From positions 1 to 48,870 of the forward strand of contig ONIQ01000014.1 in the NCBI GenBank assembly GCA_900317925.1: a stretch of 48,870 nucleotides of DNA. The letters are read 5' to 3'. This stretch comes from an uncultured Bacteroidales bacterium. Lineage in GTDB: Bacteria > Bacteroidota > Bacteroidia > Bacteroidales > UBA932. The stretch's first letter is position 1. The number at the start of each line of letters is the position of its first letter. Below the pieces are notes generated by a model. That model was not told the DNA's origin. It saw only the letters and a list, made by a program, of their open reading frames with translations, and searched no databases. The translations under genes and the position numbers were made by a program. This document shows, in pieces, positions 44,294-48,870 of the stretch.

Positions 44294-44860
44294 ATGAATA
44301 GGGAATCATTATTTGCCGGTATCCTGATTGGCCTTGGGGCTGTGGGATATCTTGCCCTTGGCGGCTTGCCGGGCGCAGTCATCTTCTCCTTCGGGCTCAT
44401 GTCGGTCATCTACTTCGGGGTGCCGCTCTATACCGGACAGGCCGGTGTGACGAAAGACCTCTGGTTCCTGACCAAGGTGTGGTTCTTCAATGCCCTGGGT
44501 TGCGTGTTGCTGGGCCTGCTGGCCCTCTACCTGGGCGGTGATGGTGCGGCGCGGGCGGTGGATTGCGTGCATGCACGCCTCGCCAAGGATCCCTTCGACG
44601 TGTTCCTGCGTGCCCTGGGTTGTGGGTTGATCATCGACTGTACGGTCTTTATGTCCAAGACCAAGGCTTCGGTGGTCCCGGTGCTGTTGGGTGTGCCCCT
44701 GTTCATCGTCTGCGGTTTCTATCACTCCATTGCCGACGTGGTTTACCTGGTTGCGGCGGGAGAATGGTCGCCTGCCATCCTGTGGTATTATCCGATGATT
44801 GTCGTAGGCAACTATGCGGGCTGCAACGTGCGCCGCGTGGTGTTGCCGGTAAAGAAGTAA
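44294..44860 (+). CDS. Short FNT-family (formate/nitrite) channel-like protein
   Basis: A 188-residue membrane protein with six hydrophobic segments. It has the pattern of formate/nitrite transporters: the second helix reads IFSFGLMSVIYFGVPLYTGQ (compare LFTGN), the third starts WFFNALGCVLLG, the fifth carries the conserved His in VCGFYHSIADVVYL (compare GFEHSVAN), and the last has VVGNYAGCNVRR (compare GNIIGG). FNT proteins are pentameric channels for formate, nitrite or hydrosulfide; usual length is 250-290 residues, so this is a compact form. The start is the ATG at 44294. It follows the barrel protein by 9 bases. Confidence 0.72.
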   Translation: MNRESLFAGILIGLGAVGYLALGGLPGAVIFSFGLMSVIYFGVPLYTGQAGVTKDLWFLTKVWFFNALGCVLLGLLALYLGGDGAARAVDCVHARLAKDPFDVFLRALGCGLIIDCTVFMSKTKASVVPVLLGVPLFIVCGFYHSIADVVYLVAAGEWSPAILWYYPMIVVGNYAGCNVRRVVLPVKK

Positions 44861-44861
44861 T

Positions 44862-45338
44862 ATGTTCTATAAATACCTGATTGTTTTTCTGGTGTCGATG
44901 ATTCCGCTCGTCGAGTTGCGTGGAGCCATCCCGGTTGCGCTGGGTTACGGCCTGCCGCTGGTCCCTTCCTATGCCCTGGCCGTGGTGGGGAACATGATTC
45001 CCGTTCCGCTGATCTTTCTTTTCGGGCGCAGGTTCCTGGTCTGGGGAAAGGATCGGCCGATGATGGGAAAGTTCTGCACCTGGTGTCTGGAAAAGGGTGA
45101 GAAGGCAGGCAAACAGTTGGAGTCGAAGGCGAAAAACGGCCTGTACATTGCCCTGCTCCTGTTCGTGGGGATTCCGCTTCCGGGCACGGGCGCCTGGTCG
45201 GGCACCCTTGCCGCCAGTTTCCTGAACATGGACTTCAAGAAGAGCGTCATCTATGTCATGCTGGGAATCGTCCTGGCCGGCGTTATCATGCTGGTGGCAT
45301 CGTACGGTGTCATCGGCGCCATCTCCCTGGTGAAATAA
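44862..45338 (+). CDS. COG2426 (small multidrug export family) membrane protein
   Basis: A 158-residue protein of four or five helices. The family motifs are SMIPLVELRGAIPVALGYGL at the N terminus and FVGIPLPGTGAWSGTLAA in the second half; the central amphipathic loop (LEKGEKAGKQLESKAKNG) is charged. The Pfam family is named Sm_multidrug_ex, but transport has not been well shown. It starts 1 base after the FNT gene and its stop overlaps the first possible sulfatase ATG (45338). Confidence 0.88.
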   Translation: MFYKYLIVFLVSMIPLVELRGAIPVALGYGLPLVPSYALAVVGNMIPVPLIFLFGRRFLVWGKDRPMMGKFCTWCLEKGEKAGKQLESKAKNGLYIALLLFVGIPLPGTGAWSGTLAASFLNMDFKKSVIYVMLGIVLAGVIMLVASYGVIGAISLVK

Positions 45339-45349
45339 TGCTATCAGAT

Positions 45350-46888
45350 ATGAAAACCGATAAACTCCTTTTCCTCGCGGCGGCTGCGGCCTGCTCGGGA
45401 ACCGCTTGCGGGAAAGCCCCCGAAAAGCCCAACATCATCTACCTGTTGTTCGACGATCTGGGCTATGGCGACCTGGGCTGCTATGGCCAGGAAAAGATTG
45501 AAACCCCCAACATCGATGCCCTGGCTTCGCAGGGTATTATGTTTACCGATATGTATTCGGCCGCCCCGCTCTCGGCCCCGTCGCGCTGCTGCATCATGAC
45601 GGGCCAGCACATGGGCCACAGCCAGATCCGCGCCAACTACGAGCGGCTGGTTCCGCCGGAGAGCCTGGGATGGAACGCCATCTTCCTGGACGATACGCTG
45701 GAAGGCCAGCAGCCGATGCTCGCCGGCACCCCGACCCTTGCCAAGATGATGCAGGAGGCCGGTTACGCGACCGCGATGGTGGGCAAGTGGGGCCTGGGAT
45801 ATCCGGGAAGCGAGTCCACGCCGGGCAAGATGGGCTTTGACTATTTCTACGGCTTCAACTGTCAGTCGCTGGCTCATTCCTACTATCCCACACATCTCTG
45901 GGAGAATGATACGAAGGTCGCCACCGGCAACGAGGTCATTATGCAGGGAGAACCCCTCCCGGAAGGCCTCGATCCGATGGATATCGCCAGTTACGCGCGC
46001 TATACCGGCAAGTTCTACAGCCCGGACCTGATGTACGATAAGCTCGAAAACTTTGTCGTCGAGCACGCGGGCGGGCCCTTTATGGCGATGTGGACCACGA
46101 CGGTTCCGCACAGCGCCGTCCAGGCTCCGCTGGATGAAGTGATGCATTATGTGGAGAAGCTGGGCGATGAAAAGCCGTGTACCGATGGCGGAATGTATCT
46201 GCCGAACCGCTATCCGCTGGCTACCTATGCCGCGATGGTGACCCATATCGATACGCAAGTTGGCAAGTTGGTCGCCAAACTGAAAGAACTCGGCATCTGG
46301 GAAAATACCATTTTCATCGTCACGTCCGACAATGGTCCCGCCTGCAACGGCAATTCGCCGATGGAGTACTTCCAGAGCGGCGGTCCGTTCCGCTGCCGGC
46401 AGGGCTGGGGCAAGAGCTCCCTTCATGAAGGCGGTATCCGCATGCCGTTCATCGTTACCTGGGGAAGCCGGCTGACGCCTTCCAAGACAGCACACGTGGC
46501 CCAGTTTACCGATCTCATGCCGACGTTTGCCGATCTCGCTGGTGTCCAGGCTCCCGCGAACGACGGCATTTCCTTTGCTCCCATCCTGCTGGGCAAACCG
46601 CAAAAGCAGCAGGAACACGAATTCCTGTATTGGGAGTATCCTTCTGCCAAGGGTTGGCTGGCGGTTCGCATGGGCTCCTGGAAGGGCCTGGTGAAACGCG
46701 TGGTGAAGGGCAACGGAAAGATGGAACTGTATAATCTGGAAACCGACCCGCGTGAAGACCAGGATGTGGCTGCGGATCATCCGGACATCGTCCAGCAGAT
46801 GTGGGAGATCATCCAGGCCAATCACGAGCCTTCCCCGCTGCCAGTGGAGAAGTTTCAGATGAATCTTCCTGAGCCACAGTTGCCGTAA
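45350..46888 (+). CDS. Exported sulfatase, Ser-type
   Basis: Sulfatases hydrolyse sulfate esters from glycans. The 512-residue product from the ATG at 45350 starts with a signal whose AAAAC segment may be a lipobox. Metal ligands D35 and D36 in LLFDDLGYGD, and the active-site motif SAPSRCCIMTG, follow. The first position is Ser75 (not Cys), so formylglycine would have to be made by an anaerobic sulfatase-maturating radical-SAM enzyme. DNGP and the HEGGIRMPFIV segment are also typical. An alternative start at 45338 overlaps the previous stop. Family S1; its sugar substrate is unknown. Confidence 0.92.
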   Translation: MKTDKLLFLAAAAACSGTACGKAPEKPNIIYLLFDDLGYGDLGCYGQEKIETPNIDALASQGIMFTDMYSAAPLSAPSRCCIMTGQHMGHSQIRANYERLVPPESLGWNAIFLDDTLEGQQPMLAGTPTLAKMMQEAGYATAMVGKWGLGYPGSESTPGKMGFDYFYGFNCQSLAHSYYPTHLWENDTKVATGNEVIMQGEPLPEGLDPMDIASYARYTGKFYSPDLMYDKLENFVVEHAGGPFMAMWTTTVPHSAVQAPLDEVMHYVEKLGDEKPCTDGGMYLPNRYPLATYAAMVTHIDTQVGKLVAKLKELGIWENTIFIVTSDNGPACNGNSPMEYFQSGGPFRCRQGWGKSSLHEGGIRMPFIVTWGSRLTPSKTAHVAQFTDLMPTFADLAGVQAPANDGISFAPILLGKPQKQQEHEFLYWEYPSAKGWLAVRMGSWKGLVKRVVKGNGKMELYNLETDPREDQDVAADHPDIVQQMWEIIQANHEPSPLPVEKFQMNLPEPQLP

Positions 46889-46898
46889 GTGAATGGAT

Positions 46899-46936
46899 AA
46901 GAGAGAGGCCGACTCGTTTGAGCCGGCCTCTCTCTT
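46899..46936. terminator. Strong hairpin between the sulfatase and tRNA-Arg genes
   Basis: AAGAGAGAGGCCG pairs with CGGCCTCTCTCTT, with an inner CTC/GAG stem and a four-base loop. It lies 11 bases after the sulfatase stop. There is no long T-run on either side, yet its position between convergent genes suggests a bidirectional terminator. Confidence 0.75.
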
Positions 46937-46977
46937 GAGGGGGAATCGTGAAATACAGGGGTTTCTGCGAAAAAAAG

Positions 46978-47051
46978 TGATTCCGTCGGGATTCGAACCC
47001 GAGACCCACAGCTTAGAAGGCTGTTGCTCTATCCAGCTGAGCTACGGAACC
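46978..47051 (-). tRNA. tRNA-Arg (anticodon UCU)
   Basis: The minus strand folds as a complete 74-base tRNA. The acceptor GGTTCCG pairs with CGGAATC (one G-U pair) and the D arm begins TAGCTCAGCTGG. The anticodon loop CTTCTAA carries TCT, and the T arm reads GGGTTCGAATCCC (loop TTCGAAT). The discriminator base is A; CCA is not encoded, since CTTTTTTT follows directly. That T-run (46976-46970) may help end transcription. Confidence 0.96.
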
Positions 47052-47072
47052 ATGCTTACAGACGAGCGGGTG

Positions 47073-47080
47073 CAAAGATA
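47073..47080 (-). promoter_or_regulatory. -7 box of tRNA-Arg
   Basis: On the minus strand this reads TATCTTTG, 21 bases before the tRNA 5' end. A -33 TTTG is not evident. It is divergent to the tatA promoter. Confidence 0.55.
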
Positions 47081-47101
47081 GTGATTTTTCCTGAAAATGC
47101 A

Positions 47102-47133
47102 TTTGTTTTTTCACGCATGAATCTGTATATTTG
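47102..47133 (+). promoter_or_regulatory. Promoter of tatA, perfect Bacteroidota consensus
   Basis: TTTG at 47102-47105, a 20-base spacer and TATATTTG at 47126-47133 match the consensus exactly. The tatA ATG lies 30 bases downstream of the -7 box. Confidence 0.88.
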
Positions 47134-47163
47134 TAAACAATCCATAATTAAAGTGCGCATAGT

Positions 47164-47358
47164 ATGAATACCTTACTATTCTTGAATTTAGGGGCCGGCG
47201 AAATAATCATCATCGCATTGGTGGTCCTCCTGCTTTTCGGCGGTAAAAAGATTCCTGAGCTGATGAAGGGTATCGGCAAGGGGGTCAAAAGCTTCAAAGA
47301 TGGCATGAGCGATATCGAAAAGGATATCAACGATGCCACCACCGAGGATAAGAAATAA
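47164..47358 (+). CDS. tatA: Twin-arginine translocase subunit TatA
   Basis: TatA forms the protein-conducting part of the Tat export system for folded proteins. The 64-residue product has one N-terminal helix (about 12-26), a [20 protein letters not shown] amphipathic helix and an acidic tail. These are all family marks. No tatC is in the window. The following gene, 24 bases downstream, encodes a protein with a Tat signal, so transporter and cargo seem to be co-expressed. Confidence 0.94.
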   Translation: MNTLLFLNLGAGEIIIIALVVLLLFGGKKIPELMKGIGKGVKSFKDGMSDIEKDINDATTEDKK

Positions 47359-47382
47359 ACATCAATCAAACTGATAAACGAT

Positions 47383-48807
47383 ATGCAGAAAGAAATTTCC
47401 CGCCGTTCGTTCCTGAAAACGGGTTCGATCGCCGCGTTGGGGCTGAGCGTGGCCCCGAGCACCATCCTCGGAAAGACCTACGGCCATACGGCCGCTCCGA
47501 GCGACAAACTCAACATCCTTGCAGTCGGTGTCGGCGGCCGGGGTAATTCCGACCTGAACGGCCTCAAGGACACTGAGAACATCATCGGTCTGTGCGATAC
47601 GGACTGGAACTATGCCAAACGCGTGTTCGACGCGTATCCGAAGGCGAAGAAGTTCAGCGATTACCGGAAGATGTATGACAAGATGCTGAAGAGCGCGGAT
47701 GCGGTTGTGGTTGCCACGGCCGACCATACCCACGCCTGCATCGCCGCCCAGGCCATCGAGGCCGGCAAGCATGTCTATGTGGAGAAACCGCTTACGCACA
47801 CGGTCTATGAATCCCGCCTGCTCACCAAACTGGCCGCCAAGCACAAGGTGGCTACCCAGATGGGTAACCAGGGCGCTTCCGGTCCCGGTGTCCGTACGCT
47901 CTGCGAATGGATTTGGAACGGGGAGATCGGCGAGGTGACCCGCGTGGATGCCTTTACCGACCGTCCCATCTGGCCCCAGGGCCTCCCTCGTCCCGAGGAG
48001 GAGGTGGCCGTTCCGTCCACGATGAACTGGGATTGCTTCATCGGTCCGGCTCCCATGCGTCCGTACAACCCCATCTATACGCCGTGGAACTTCCGTGGCT
48101 GGTGGGATTTCGGTACCGGCGCCCTGGGCGACATGGCCTGCCACATCCTGCAGCCTGCCTTCCAGGCCCTCAACCTGCTGTATCCGATTAAGGTCCAGGG
48201 CAGTTCCACCCTGCTGCTCACGGACTGCGCCCCGAATGCCGAATATATCAAGTACGTGTTCCCCGCCCGCGACAACATGCCCAAGGTGGCCATGCCGGAG
48301 GTGGAAATCAACTGGTACGACGGTGGCTTGATGCCGGAGCGTCCCGCCGGCCTGGAGCCCGGCAAGAGCCTGAACAATGGCGGTGGCGGCCTGATTTTCT
48401 ACGGAACCAAGGATATCCTCATCTGCGGCTGCTACGGTCGTGATCCCTACCTCGTTTCCGGCCGCGTGCCGAACGCCCCGAAGGTGCTCCGCGAGGTGCC
48501 TGCCGGCCGCGACAACGGCCATCAGGCCGACTGGGCCCGTGCCTGCAAGGAGGATCCCGAATACCGGGTAAAGACCGCATCCGACTTCAGCGTGGCCGGT
48601 CCGCTCAACGAAATGGTGGTGATGGGTGTGCTGGCGGTCCGCCTGCAGAACCTGAACCGCATCCTGGAGTGGGATGGCGAGAATATGTGCTTCACCAATA
48701 TCCCGAAAGATGCCACCATCCGCACCGTCGTCAAGGACGGTTTCTCCATCAAGGATGGCCATCCTACGTTTCCTCAATTCCGCAAACTGTCAAGAGTTTT
48801 TGCGTAA
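47383..48807 (+). CDS. Gfo/Idh/MocA-family oxidoreductase with Tat signal
   Basis: The 474-residue product has an N-terminal twin-arginine signal (ISRRSFLKTGSIAALGL), then a Rossmann NAD(P)-binding domain starting ILAVGVGGRGNSD. The motif EKPLTHTVYES contains the Glu-Lys-Pro pair of the family. A C-terminal alpha/beta domain with the catalytic region GWWDFGTGALGDMACH follows. Such exported members occur in Bacteroidota and Planctomycetota and act on sugars or other polyols; one subgroup is glycoside hydrolase-like (GH109). The cofactor would have to be loaded before export. Its location after tatA supports a Tat route. Confidence 0.92.
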   Translation: MQKEISRRSFLKTGSIAALGLSVAPSTILGKTYGHTAAPSDKLNILAVGVGGRGNSDLNGLKDTENIIGLCDTDWNYAKRVFDAYPKAKKFSDYRKMYDKMLKSADAVVVATADHTHACIAAQAIEAGKHVYVEKPLTHTVYESRLLTKLAAKHKVATQMGNQGASGPGVRTLCEWIWNGEIGEVTRVDAFTDRPIWPQGLPRPEEEVAVPSTMNWDCFIGPAPMRPYNPIYTPWNFRGWWDFGTGALGDMACHILQPAFQALNLLYPIKVQGSSTLLLTDCAPNAEYIKYVFPARDNMPKVAMPEVEINWYDGGLMPERPAGLEPGKSLNNGGGGLIFYGTKDILICGCYGRDPYLVSGRVPNAPKVLREVPAGRDNGHQADWARACKEDPEYRVKTASDFSVAGPLNEMVVMGVLAVRLQNLNRILEWDGENMCFTNIPKDATIRTVVKDGFSIKDGHPTFPQFRKLSRVFA

Positions 48808-48870
48808 AAGTGTGATTTCTTAGCCATTTTGCCTTTCGCATCGGTCGTCGGAGCGGCTTCTTGGAGTCCA
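48808..48870. other. Window end, no feature seen
   Basis: The 63 bases after the oxidoreductase stop hold no start, promoter box or hairpin that I can recognise. Confidence 0.5.

Noticed and set aside
46893-47081. A 62-codon frame across the hairpin and tRNA-Arg region
   Set aside because: It covers the hairpin and runs antisense through the tRNA, and the peptide has no recognisable pattern.

Overview
This is a compact, GC-rich stretch from the chromosome of an anaerobic member of the Bacteroidota, most likely an uncultured or poorly described Bacteroidales of a gut-like habitat. The evidence is: several promoters of the Bacteroides type (TTTG, 19-21 bases, TAnnTTTG), start sites that mostly lack Shine-Dalgarno sequences, a complete rnfBCDGEA cluster behind an rseC gene, a periplasmic alpha-L-fucosidase, a Ser-type sulfatase, L-rhamnose genes and a C4-dicarboxylate (succinate/fumarate) carrier. 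Genes are packed almost end to end; no stretch above 300 bases lacks a gene. There is no rRNA, CRISPR array, transposase or prophage.

Layout: 66-2883 (+) dnaX, lptB and a 59-residue membrane protein. 2876-3841 (-) glutamate formimidoyltransferase. 3967-6659 (+) rhaB-rhaA behind a promoter with a dyad. 15107-6643 (-) a five-gene operon: alaS, a gene fusing an LptF/LptG-type permease to methionyl-tRNA formyltransferase, trmB, a secreted protein with two similar halves, and an NhaC antiporter. 15186-26843 (+) a fourteen-gene run: two M23 peptidases, a MerR regulator, Nif3, a coiled-coil zinc-ribbon protein, dnaB, a DUF3108 protein, rseC and rnfBCDGEA. 31913-26787 (-) a Tat-exported dipeptide epimerase, a transglutaminase-like protein and four envelope proteins. 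37265-32102 (-) fucosidase, an exported EEP phosphohydrolase, rpsO and pnp. 37321-46888 (+) a YgjP-type metallohydrolase, then an apparent eight-gene operon of Wza-like and Wzz-like polysaccharide export proteins, a PPC/DUF296 protein, a Dcu carrier, a beta-barrel protein, a short FNT channel, a COG2426 membrane protein and a sulfatase. 46978-47051 (-) tRNA-Arg(UCU). 47164-48807 (+) tatA and a Tat-signal Gfo/Idh/MocA oxidoreductase.

The genes fit an anaerobic saccharolytic life: polysaccharide trimming outside the cytoplasm (fucosidase, sulfatase), rhamnose use, ion-pumping Rnf coupled to ferredoxin/NADH, and transport of dicarboxylates and probably formate.

The most unusual signal is a repeated hairpin element found twice, 9 kb apart, inserted in frame inside two unrelated essential genes (the dnaX linker and the fmt C-terminal part). 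Both copies share a 31-base core with 29 identical bases, in the same reading frame and orientation. Long inverted arms flank the core; they differ in sequence between copies but stay self-complementary. This looks like a protein-inserted palindromic repeat family, similar in concept to the Rickettsia palindromic elements.
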